A stretch of 32,244 nucleotides of DNA from Sphingobacteriaceae bacterium (GTDB lineage: Bacteria > Bacteroidota > Bacteroidia > Sphingobacteriales > Sphingobacteriaceae): NCBI GenBank assembly GCA_014380615.1, contig JACMJM010000027.1:1-32244 (forward strand), written 5' to 3'. The stretch's first letter is position 1. The number at the start of each line of letters is the position of its first letter. The translations under genes and the position numbers were made by a program. Of the stretch, positions 16,212 to 25,500 are shown in pieces. The notes beneath the pieces were generated by a model that did not search any database, was not told the origin of the DNA, and saw nothing but the letters and a program-made list of their open reading frames with translations.

Positions 16212-18038
16212 TTAATAACCAGGATTTTGCGGGAACTCATCCCGGTTTGTTAATAGGTCGCGCTCACTTTGGTTTGGTATCGGCCTGAGTACATGGAAGT
16301 CCTTAATATGATCGACTGCCTGTGAGTTGTACAATTTAGCACGTTCCACAAGTGTTCCTGTTCTTACCAAATCATACCAGCGTGTCATTTCACCAAACAT
16401 CTCGCGGGTACGTTCACGAAGGATAAACTCGAGGCTGATGTTTGCGGCGGTAATTTGCATAGAAGCTAGTGCTGCGGCGTTTTGGCCAACAGCCCTGAAA
16501 GCCGCACGTGTTCTCAACACATTAATCATTGTAGCTGCGTCGCCGGGTTTATTTAGTTTAAAGGCAGCTTCAGCTGCTATCAGGTAAGTTTCGCCTAAGC
16601 GCATCAAAATAGTGGGTCTGTCGGATGGGTCGTTGAAATGCAGTCGTGTCACATCCGCCCACTTTTTCATCGTAGGGAACCATTCTGCATCATATTGCGA
16701 TGGTGCTATGATAACTCCTTTAAAATTCTGCCTCTCTGTTACAGTAACCTCACGGCCAGGCAGCCAGATCGCCACGTCAACGTCCTTGGTTAGGGTAACG
16801 TCTACTCCATTGCGTCTGGTAGTAATAGGTGTTCCAACCGTAGTTTGCACTGCATTGCTTTGTACTGAGGGGATGTTGGTGATCCATTCCTTTTGGAAAG
16901 TCCCGTCGTATCTTGCATCGTACTGGGGATTTGCGTTAACTAGTGGAATTTCAGTGCTGTTAAATGCATCATAAGTATATTGAGTAGGTCTGAAACGGCG
17001 GAATGCACGTCCGTTAACCAGATCACGAACCATTAACTGTTTATTCTGCACCGGGGCACCGGGTATACCTTCATTTACATTCCTGGTGTTTGTATAATTC
17101 ATCACCCAGAAACGATTTAATCCATTGTCTTTATTGGCCGTTGCCGGGTTAGTATTGTTGTATCCGCTTTCTGAAAATAAGGGATCAGTGTTGCGGTCGG
17201 AAACCAGCAGCACTTCTTTACCATATTCATTGCCTTCTTTAAAAATATCAGAGAAGTTGGCTTCCAGATCTACACCGTACTGACTGCGGTTGGTAATCAA
17301 TGCGTTTGCGGTATTATACGCATTAGTAAAATCCTGTGTTCCGTCGCCTTCTCTGGCTTTCTCGTTCCAGCCTTTTGTTAAGTAAACTTTAGCTAGCAGG
17401 TGGAGTGCGGCTGCCTGCGATGCATGGCCTTTGCTTGTTCCGGGATTAATCTTAACGGGTAATTCCTGTGATGCTTCTGTCAGGTCTTTAATAATAGCTG
17501 CATAAACTTCTTTAATCGGGGTACGAATTGCAACGGTTTTGGGAATAGAATTAAACTCTGTATGCAATGGAACATCACCGAAATTCTGAACCAGTAAAAA
17601 GTAGAAGAAACCCCTTAAAAATTTCGCTTCGCCTAATAAATTGGCTTTGACATCTGCTGGTAAATTTGTGGCAGGCCCGAATTTAAGTATCCCGTTAAGG
17701 TTATTAATCGAATTGAAACCATTGTTCCATATCCCGCTGATCGTTCCATCATCGGCAGTTATATTTTGATAGGTATGGAAGGTAAGGCTCCCGTCACCGC
17801 CCCTGATCGCTTCGTCTGTACCTGCTACCGCAGAGGTGGTAAAGCCTTCACTTCCCCAGAAGAATCTCATTATGGAATAACTGGCGTCAATACCTGCTTT
17901 CAATCCGTCTGGAGTAGAAAAAAACTCGGGTCCGAGTGATGAATGAAACTCCTGGTCCAGCATTTTTTTACAACTGGTTGGTAAAAAAGCAACCAGCATC
18001 GCCAGGCAGCTTATTTTAATATATTTTTGAATTCTCAT
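16212..18038 (-). CDS. SusD/RagB-family outer-membrane glycan-binding lipoprotein
   Basis: This 608-residue protein has the lipobox LPTSC (Cys23) after a hydrophobic signal, so it should be a surface lipoprotein. The family signature is clear: ATNLPADVKANLLGEAKFLR and GFFYFLLVQNFGDVPL in the TPR-like helical part, RPTILMRLGETYLIAAEAAF, the C-terminal FILRERTREMFGEMTRWYDL, and the closing LRPIPNQSERDLL with DEFPQNPGY. SusD proteins form the lid over a SusC transporter and bind the incoming oligosaccharide. The gene starts 11 nt after susC, as usual for these pairs. The neighbouring xylanase, glucuronidase and GH43 genes indicate xylo-oligosaccharides as ligand, which is inferred from context. 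Confidence 0.95.
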   Translation of the reverse strand: MRIQKYIKISCLAMLVAFLPTSCKKMLDQEFHSSLGPEFFSTPDGLKAGIDASYSIMRFFWGSEGFTTSAVAGTDEAIRGGDGSLTFHTYQNITADDGTISGIWNNGFNSINNLNGILKFGPATNLPADVKANLLGEAKFLRGFFYFLLVQNFGDVPLHTEFNSIPKTVAIRTPIKEVYAAIIKDLTEASQELPVKINPGTSKGHASQAAALHLLAKVYLTKGWNEKAREGDGTQDFTNAYNTANALITNRSQYGVDLEANFSDIFKEGNEYGKEVLLVSDRNTDPLFSESGYNNTNPATANKDNGLNRFWVMNYTNTRNVNEGIPGAPVQNKQLMVRDLVNGRAFRRFRPTQYTYDAFNSTEIPLVNANPQYDARYDGTFQKEWITNIPSVQSNAVQTTVGTPITTRRNGVDVTLTKDVDVAIWLPGREVTVTERQNFKGVIIAPSQYDAEWFPTMKKWADVTRLHFNDPSDRPTILMRLGETYLIAAEAAFKLNKPGDAATMINVLRTRAAFRAVGQNAAALASMQITAANISLEFILRERTREMFGEMTRWYDLVRTGTLVERAKLYNSQAVDHIKDFHVLRPIPNQSERDLLTNRDEFPQNPGY

Positions 18039-18049
18039 TTTCTGAATTA

Positions 18050-21000
18050 TTAAAATTTAACGTTTAGACCGAACAGGAACTGGCGGGTTGAAGGAACATC
18101 TAATCCTACAGTTATTGCTCTGTCATTATTTACAGCGTCATTAACGGTTCCTCCCGTTCCGGTTCCCTCCGGATCGATACCATAGCCTGACTTAACGAAT
18201 GGTGAATAAAGAATAAAGGGATTTAAAGCACTTGCATAAATCCTGACAGAACCCAGCCCTGTATATTTTACAAATTTTGCCGGCACGGTATAACCTAAAT
18301 TAATGCTTCGCACTTTGACGAAAGAGCCGTCGAAGTAAGTTAGTGTACTGGAGAAAGGTAAGTTAGTGCTACCTCCCGACGGACGCGGGAAGGCATTGGT
18401 TGGATTGGTTGGGGTCCAGTAATCAACTTGTGGCATATTCACACGGCCATTAAGTATGGCAAAGTAACCTGTACCGCTGCCGTTTGTTGACAAGTACGGA
18501 GCTACAATCTTATTGCCTAATCTTGAAGACAAAACGCCCGAAAGATCAAAACCCTTGTAGGTAATTCTTTGAGACATTCCCATCACGATATCTGGCTGAA
18601 AAGTGCCGATCACACTTCTGTCATCTGCTGTGATAGCACCATCCGGAACCCCCTGCGGGCCGCTGATATCAGCAATTTTTATCATGCCGGGCGTCTGGCC
18701 GAACTTTGCAGCTTCCAGTGCTTCTGATGTTTGCCAGATTCCTGTTTTAGTGTAATCGTAGATTACACTCTGAGGATGTCCAACGAACCACCCGTTACCA
18801 ATATTTCTCATTGTTGTTGCATCGCCAAGCATTGTAATTTCGTTGCGGTTTATCCCAAAATTGAAATCTGATGACCAGTTAAAGCCAGAGCTTTTTTTAT
18901 CAATGTTAATAGTGCTTATATTAAACTCAATCCCTTTGCCCTTGGTTGCGCCGATATTGGTCCAATAGCTATTTACGCCATTACTTCTAGGTAATTGTTT
19001 GTTGAGGATCAGGTTGTCGGTAATTTGGCCATACACTTCTACTGTACCAGAGATACGGTTATTTAAAAAACCATAATCCAGGGCCAGATTAGTTTGTTTG
19101 GTGTTTTCCCAGCGCAACTCGTAGTTGGGTAATGAGGTAATGTAATAACCATTTACATTCTCATTGCCATAGGTATAGCGGTTATTTGAAAGAGTACCAC
19201 GGGTTGCATCAGCCGGGATTCCCGGATTCCCGGTTACGCCATAAGATCCGCGAAGTTTTAGAAGATTTACGAATTTTACATTTTTCATAAAATTCTCATT
19301 TGATACGTTCCAGCCCAAAGCAAAGGCAGGGTAGTTCAAATAATGATTTACGGGGAACACATTTGATCCATCTCTTCTGAATGTGGCCGTAGCCATATAA
19401 CGGTTCTTAAAAGAATAATTTAACCTCCCCATAAAAGATTGTAAGCCCACGCGGGTAAATCCTCCAGCCTGGGCAATGGCAGGAGTTTGCGCTAAAGAAA
19501 AATTATAATACTGGACGTAATCACTCGGAAAGCCGGAAGCGTTATTGAATCCCTGATTAAAGCGGCGCTCACGCTGAAAGCTATACAATCCTGTAAAACC
19601 TATTTTATGATCTTCTTTTATTGTTCTGTCGTAAGTTATCAGATTCTCAACAGTCGCTGTCCAGTCTTCAGTGTTTGATACAGAAGCTGTACCATTACCA
19701 GCCGCAACAACATTTGGCCTTATAATGGTATTCGGCCCGAACCAGGTGCCGCGGTTATCCTGACTTAGATCCAGGCCAAGGTTCAGCCTGTATTTGAGGC
19801 CTTCAATAATAGTAACTTCGCCATAAAAGCTATTAAAGGTTCTAAGCCTGCGTAACCTGTCGACAATATTCTCTGTATTTTCAAGAGTTGAAGGATGCAG
19901 TGTCTCTGTTTCGTCGATCGTACCTAACTGAGGTTTCAGAAAAGGGCTCCCGTCCGCATTAAATGCAGGCGCAAGGGGAGTAATCCGCAGTGTAGCATAC
20001 AAAGGGTTAACACCCTGGCCGTTATTATAACTTAACGTATTACGGGTACTTAAGCCAAGCTTTAGTCTCTTATTAATAGTAGCATCGATGCTACTGTTTA
20101 AAGAATATCGCTCGAATCCCAGTCCGGTAATTACACCTCTATCATTGAAATACCCCGCCGAAATGCCATAATTTACACCTTGAGAACCACCGGTCAACCC
20201 AAGATTGTGATTATTGGTGAAACCTGTTTTATACAAGTAATCCTGCCAGTTTGTAGAAGTGCCGTTCGCCATTCCGGCTAATTCTGTAGGTGAATATCCC
20301 GCACTATAAGTGGGTGAGGCCGCATTCCTGAAGGCAGCGAATTCTTCTCCATTAAATAGATCGTACTGAGCCCGTACATTCGAAGGGCCCGCAAAACCTT
20401 TATATGTAAATGCCGGCTTACCTGTTCTGCCCCGATTAGTGGTTATTAAAATAACTCCGTTTGCTCCTCTGAAACCATATATAGCTGTAGACGAGGCATC
20501 TTTTAATACATCCAGTGTTGCGATGTCATCAGGGTTAATGTCATTAATGCTTCCGCGGAATGGAATCCCGTCCAGAACAATGAAGGGATCACTTTCATTG
20601 CTTAGTGATCTTTCACCTCTGATCCTGATTTGGCCTCCCGCACCCGGCCTTGAACTATTTCTGACTACATCAACGCCTGGTATACGTCCTTGTAAAGCTG
20701 CCGTCATGTTAGCTGACGGAACATCACGGAGAGCTTCTCCTTTAAGGCTCGCTACCGATCCCGTCACATCCTGCCTCCTCTGAGTTCCGTAACCAACCAC
20801 TACAACTTCATTTAAATTAGTTGCCCCTCCGGGAGCTAATTCGATGTTTACAGAGTTGGTGTTAGCATCTACTTCAACTTCCTTTGTTTGGTAGCCAAGA
20901 AAGCTAAGTGCCAATGTAGTGGCACCGACAGGGACATTTAAGCGAAAATTTCCGTCCACATCTGCGGTAGTACCCATAGCAGTACCTTTTACTTTAATTG

Positions 21001-21136
21001 TGGCACCTATTAAGGGCTGATCTTCTTCATCTACAACCTTTCCGGTTATAATTCTGTTCTGCGCATACCCGGCAATTGGTAATACAAGTAATAGGAGGAG
21101 CCAGCTCCAACATTTAAATAGTCTGTTTCTTTTCAT
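18050..21136 (-). CDS. SusC/RagA-family TonB-dependent outer-membrane transporter
   Basis: This 1028-residue protein has a signal peptide (MKRNRLFKCWSWLLLLLVLP, cleavage near GYAQ). Next comes a carboxypeptidase-D-like regulatory domain at about 28-105 (ITGKVVDEEDQPLIGATIKV, GTTADVDGNFRLNVP), then the TonB-box region NEVVVVGYGTQRRQDVTGSV. The plug follows (LQGRIPGVDV, IRIRGERSLSNESDPFIVLD, VLKDASSTAIYGFRGANGVI, LITTNRG), and then a long beta-barrel ending in the aromatic FLFGLNVKF typical of outer-membrane barrels. The protein imports oligosaccharides into the periplasm using TonB/ExbBD energy, working with the SusD lid. It follows the GH43 gene by 21 nt and precedes susD by 11 nt, so the genes form one operon. 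Confidence 0.95.
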   Translation of the reverse strand: MKRNRLFKCWSWLLLLLVLPIAGYAQNRIITGKVVDEEDQPLIGATIKVKGTAMGTTADVDGNFRLNVPVGATTLALSFLGYQTKEVEVDANTNSVNIELAPGGATNLNEVVVVGYGTQRRQDVTGSVASLKGEALRDVPSANMTAALQGRIPGVDVVRNSSRPGAGGQIRIRGERSLSNESDPFIVLDGIPFRGSINDINPDDIATLDVLKDASSTAIYGFRGANGVILITTNRGRTGKPAFTYKGFAGPSNVRAQYDLFNGEEFAAFRNAASPTYSAGYSPTELAGMANGTSTNWQDYLYKTGFTNNHNLGLTGGSQGVNYGISAGYFNDRGVITGLGFERYSLNSSIDATINKRLKLGLSTRNTLSYNNGQGVNPLYATLRITPLAPAFNADGSPFLKPQLGTIDETETLHPSTLENTENIVDRLRRLRTFNSFYGEVTIIEGLKYRLNLGLDLSQDNRGTWFGPNTIIRPNVVAAGNGTASVSNTEDWTATVENLITYDRTIKEDHKIGFTGLYSFQRERRFNQGFNNASGFPSDYVQYYNFSLAQTPAIAQAGGFTRVGLQSFMGRLNYSFKNRYMATATFRRDGSNVFPVNHYLNYPAFALGWNVSNENFMKNVKFVNLLKLRGSYGVTGNPGIPADATRGTLSNNRYTYGNENVNGYYITSLPNYELRWENTKQTNLALDYGFLNNRISGTVEVYGQITDNLILNKQLPRSNGVNSYWTNIGATKGKGIEFNISTINIDKKSSGFNWSSDFNFGINRNEITMLGDATTMRNIGNGWFVGHPQSVIYDYTKTGIWQTSEALEAAKFGQTPGMIKIADISGPQGVPDGAITADDRSVIGTFQPDIVMGMSQRITYKGFDLSGVLSSRLGNKIVAPYLSTNGSGTGYFAILNGRVNMPQVDYWTPTNPTNAFPRPSGGSTNLPFSSTLTYFDGSFVKVRSINLGYTVPAKFVKYTGLGSVRIYASALNPFILYSPFVKSGYGIDPEGTGTGGTVNDAVNNDRAITVGLDVPSTRQFLFGLNVKF

Positions 21137-21157
21137 AATTGGTTAAAAGGTTTATTG

Positions 21158-22264
21158 TTAGTTTAGCTTATTTGTAGTTTTGGCATAAGGATCAATAGGA
21201 ATGATTTTTCCTTCAGTATCATATTTCAGTTCCGTAACTTTTATATTTCTTAAATGAGTTTTGCCGCCCGATAATTCGGTGTCGTGGTAAAATAGGTGCC
21301 ATTTGCCTTTAAATTCTATTATTGAGTGATGATTGGTCCAGCCGATCACGGGTTTTAACACTACTCCCTGGTAGGTAAAAGGGCCGTAGGGGCTGGTTCC
21401 TGTGGCATAGCATATTTGATGGGTATCGCCGGTAGAGTAAGAGAAGTAGTACAGCCCCTTATATTTATGCACCCAGGCTGCTTCAAAAAACCTTCTGTCG
21501 TGGTCGCCCCCTTTTAATGGCTTACCTGCCTCATCTACAATGAAAACATCTTTGGGCTGCTCGGCAAATTCGAGCATGTTAGCGTTAAGCTTAGCTATTT
21601 TTGGGGCAAGAGCGGGCTCATCATCTTTAAGACGGTCTGTTTTCGAACCAGCAGGGTTGAAGGAACCATTTTCCCACTGCTGCAGCTGTCCGCCCCAAAT
21701 TCCGCCAAAGTACATGTACGATGTTCCGTCGCTATCTGTAAATACAGCAGGATCAATACTGAAACTGCCTTTCATCGGTTCCGGCTGCGCCTTAAAAGGC
21801 CCTTCGGGTTTGTTGCTGATTGCTACCCCGATGCGGAAGATGTCCTGTTTGTCTTTAAGCGGAAAATATAAATAGTATTTGCCATTGCTAAAAGCTACAT
21901 CCGGAGCCCATAATTGCCTTCCGGCCCATGGAATGTCACTCACTTTAAGCACTACGCTGTGCTCCTTTACTTTCGAGCCAATGTTATCCATTGAGAAAAC
22001 ATGGTAATCATTCATTGCAAAATGATCTCCTAAATCGTTTTCGGGTATTCCCGCATCGATATCATGGGAGGGATAGATGTAGATCTTACCATTAAATACA
22101 TGGGCCGAAGGATCGGCAGTATACATTCCCGGAATCAGCGGTTTTGAAATGGAATTAGCAAAAGGATTCTTAGTGGTATCACTGGCAGTAGTTATAGGTT
22201 TTTGCTGTGCGCAGGACGTAATAGTAAATAGGAATAAAGTAGATGAGATTAACTTATTTTGCAT
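21158..22264 (-). CDS. GH43 beta-xylosidase/arabinofuranosidase-type lipoprotein
   Basis: This 368-residue protein has a short lipoprotein signal with TSC (Cys18). The five-bladed propeller contains the three GH43 acidic residues in typical contexts: MYTADPSAHVFNGKIYIYPS (base Asp51), SFSIDPAVFTDSDG (pKa-modulating Asp) and RRFFEAAWVHKYKGLYYFSY (acid Glu near 240). WAPDVAFSNGKYYLYFP and GWTNHHSIIEFKGKWHLFYH are further blade motifs. Family members remove xylose or arabinofuranose from xylo-oligosaccharides or arabinoxylan side chains; the exact specificity cannot be read here. It is the first gene of the operon, 274 nt after the HTCS stop and 21 nt before susC. It is complete, unlike the GH43 relic near 6.4-6.8 kb. 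Confidence 0.92.
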   Translation of the reverse strand: MQNKLISSTLFLFTITSCAQQKPITTASDTTKNPFANSISKPLIPGMYTADPSAHVFNGKIYIYPSHDIDAGIPENDLGDHFAMNDYHVFSMDNIGSKVKEHSVVLKVSDIPWAGRQLWAPDVAFSNGKYYLYFPLKDKQDIFRIGVAISNKPEGPFKAQPEPMKGSFSIDPAVFTDSDGTSYMYFGGIWGGQLQQWENGSFNPAGSKTDRLKDDEPALAPKIAKLNANMLEFAEQPKDVFIVDEAGKPLKGGDHDRRFFEAAWVHKYKGLYYFSYSTGDTHQICYATGTSPYGPFTYQGVVLKPVIGWTNHHSIIEFKGKWHLFYHDTELSGGKTHLRNIKVTELKYDTEGKIIPIDPYAKTTNKLN

Positions 22265-22483
22265 TATTTGAGGTATAAATGGTATTTCTGATAATTAAAT
22301 TTGTTTGTAAATATTGGTTTATCTGCCCTGCCTCCCGGGTTAACAGTACAGGTTGATAAACCTGAAAAGCATTCAATAAATAATTTTATTTAGCAGACGA
22401 AAAGGTTAATTTGGTTATGTATACGCTGCTCTTAACTGAAAACAAAGTAAGCCAGAAAACCGCGAGGTGGCTAGTCTTATTGA

Positions 22484-22498
22484 GCAAATAGCTATTGC
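22484..22498. promoter_or_regulatory. Near-palindrome in the leader region of the xylan operon
   Basis: GCAAATAGCTATTGC contains the perfect dyad AATAGCTATT and becomes the full palindrome GCAATAGCTATTGC if one A is ignored. It lies in the 274-nt gap between the HTCS stop and the GH43 start, where an operon promoter and activator site are expected. No good TAnnTTTG box was found on the - strand, so this is only a candidate. Confidence 0.25.
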
Positions 22499-22538
22499 AA
22501 ATGTTCAATTTTGAGGTTAAGAAACGAAGGGTAAAGGT

Positions 22539-25500
22539 TTATCGAGTGAGCAGTATATATTCTGAGGGCAGCATATTATACTTTGCCCTAAAGGCTTTGG
22601 AGAAATAAGCCGGAGTACTATAGCCAACCATATAGCAAACCTGGGAGATGGTATAATCAGATTTTTCAAGCAGTGCCTTTGCTTTTTCTAATTTGTAGGA
22701 GCGGATATATTCAACAGGGGTTTCGCCCGTAATGGAAAGAATTCTTGTATAAAGTGTGCCCCGACTTACCCTAGCATGTTTACTCAGCTCTTCTACAGAC
22801 AATTCCGGGTTAGTAAGATTTTTTTCAATGTATTGTACAATCGAATTTAGAAACTTTGCATCTTCCGATTCAATTTCCAGTTGCGGTTGCTGAACCTCAA
22901 TGTGCTTTTTATAAGTATTTTTTATAGTATTATTCAGAGCCAGTAAGTTCCTGATCCTGGAATTAAGAATTTCGAAGTTGAAAGGCTTGGTCATGTAATC
23001 GCTCGCCCCGGTTTCAAGGCCTTTTAATTGCTCCTGCTCTCCCGTCATTGCAGTTAACAGGATAACTGGAATATGGCAGGTTCTCTTATCCGATTTTAAC
23101 TTTGTCGATAGCGCAATCCCATCCATCACTGGCATGCTTATGTCGCTCACGATCAGGTCGGGGTGGCCCGACAAAGCCTTTTGCCACCCGTCTTTTCCAT
23201 TAGATGCCTCAAATATGAGATAATCCTTTTTTAAGTTCTCTTTAAGATAGAAGCGGAAATCGGCGTTATCTTCCACGATCAGTACCCGCGGAATGTCGAG
23301 TTTGCTGCTCATAAGCTCCGTTACTGGTTCCTCTTCTGTTTCTTCAACTCTTTCTGTTATTTCATAGGTATGAAGCTCTTCTTCTACCGGCATAGAGGGC
23401 ACAAATGGCAGCGTTACGGTAAACGTACTTCCCTGACCGGGGATGCTTTCTACCGAAATAGTTCCCCCGTGCATGCTGACAAACTCTTTGGTGATCGACA
23501 GGCCGATGCCGCTTCCCTGATTAAGGATAGCAGAAGAGGTGTCTTCCTGGAAAAACCGCTCAAAGATTTTCTCCTGCCGGTGGGCCGGAATCCCGATCCC
23601 CGAATCGCTTATTTTAATATTCAATCTACTGGCGTTATCTTTATTATCAGGGTCGATCAGTAGCTCGAGTTTTACCGCGCCTCCTTCAAAGGTGAATTTA
23701 AAAGCATTGGAAAGGAGATTGAAGAGGATGCGCTCCACTTTATCTGCATCAAATGTGGTATAAAAGGTGTTGATGTGCGTTTCGAATGTAAAATTGATCT
23801 TTTTCCGCTCGGCAAGGTCTACAAAAGAATCACTAAGCTCCCAGATAAAAGAAACCAGTTCGCCCTCGGTTCTGTTAATGCGAAGTTCCTGCTCCTCCAT
23901 CTTTCGAAAATCAAGCAGTTGGTTTACCAGGTTCAACAATCTCCGGGCATTTCTTTTAATGATGTTTAATTGCGAAAAGCTCTGCTTATTATCCTGACTA
24001 AGCAAGCTATCAACCGGTGCCATAATAAGCGAGATAGGGGTGCGAAACTCATGACTCAAATTAGTGAGAAACTTTAACTTAAGCATATCCAGCTCCCGTA
24101 AACGTTCAGCTTCTTTTTTTTCGTGTTCCCGTGCCTGTAATGCTTGTTGCTTTTCTTGCTCCAGTGCAAATCTCCTTTTAATTTTTGTAATTGCCCTGTC
24201 TCTTAAATACAGAAACAAGCCGATTGCTGACAATACATAAAAAGCGTAAGCATACGTAGTTCGCCAAAATGGAGGTTCAATAACAATTTTAATTGAGCTG
24301 CCTTTTTCGTTCCAAACCCCATCGTTATTACTTGCTTTTACATGGAAAGTATATTCACCCGGATCAAGATTGGTATAACTGGCTATGTTTTTAGAGCCCA
24401 CATAGTTCCATTCCTTATTATATCCTTCGAGTTTGTAAGCGTAATTATTTTGCTGAGATACGGTATAATTTAAGGCTACGAAGCTGATACTGAACTCCTG
24501 TTTGTATTGCAAACGAATCTCTTTTGTTACCGATATATCCTCTTTAAGGGGAGAGTTTTCTATCCCTGGTTTAACCGACTTATTCGAAATCACCAGATCA
24601 GTAAAAACCACCGGGGGGATATTTTTATTAAACTTAAGATTTGCAGGGTTGAAATAATTCAGGCCCTGAAGTCCTCCGAAGTACAACTCACCGGTTTCTG
24701 ATACATAGCCCGCTCCGCGTACAAAGGCACTGCTCTGAAGACCGTTGTAGTGGGTGTAATTTTTAAAGCTTTTATTCTTAGGGTTAAATCTTGTGATTCC
24801 TTTATTGCTGCTTAACCATAGAAAGCCCTCCCGGTCTTCTGTTATATTATGAATTACGTTATTGGCGAGGCCCTCTTTTTCTGTCAGAGGCAGAAACCGT
24901 TTAGCTCCTTTTTGCAGCAATGCAAGTCCGCCGCCCTGTGTTCCGGCCCAGATGTTATCAGCCTTATCAATATGTAAGGTTAACACCACGTCTCCGGGCA
25001 GATTGCTTGTGGCATTTGTATAGCGAAAAAAGGTACCTGAAGCTTTGTTATAGACGCTAATTCCGGCACCGTAAGTGGCTATCCAGATATTCCCCCTGCT
25101 GTCTTCCGCAAAGTCGCGTATGTTACTGTTCGAAATCTCATTAGCAGTTCCCTGATTGTTCTTATTGCTGAACTTTGTAATTTTCTTGGAGTCAGGATCA
25201 TAAATATTTACACCTTCACCGTTGGTGCCTATCCATATGTTGCCGCTGCTGTCTTCATAAAGCGCAAAAATATCATTCTGGCTCAGGTTAAATGCTGTGT
25301 TTCCTTTCTTCAGATGTGTAGTTGATCCTGTCGATAAATTGTAGATATAAATGCCTTGTTTATAGGTTCCTATCCATAACTCATTTCTGCGGCTTTTTAG
25401 TAACGTTAAAATAGACAGGTTGGAGAAGTTGTTTCCGGCAGCAGAAATATTGATATTTCTAAAGAATCCCGTACTGCTGTTAAATGCCTGTAGTCCCCCG

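Noticed and set aside
20439..20783. 114-codon + strand frame inside the SusC region
   Set aside because: Antisense to the conserved plug domain of SusC, which explains the open frame.
22349..22364. CAGGTT-GATA-AACCTG hairpin after the HTCS gene, considered as terminator
   Set aside because: Only 6 bp, modest GC content and no T-run in the - direction (followed by TACTGTTAACC); not enough for a terminator call.
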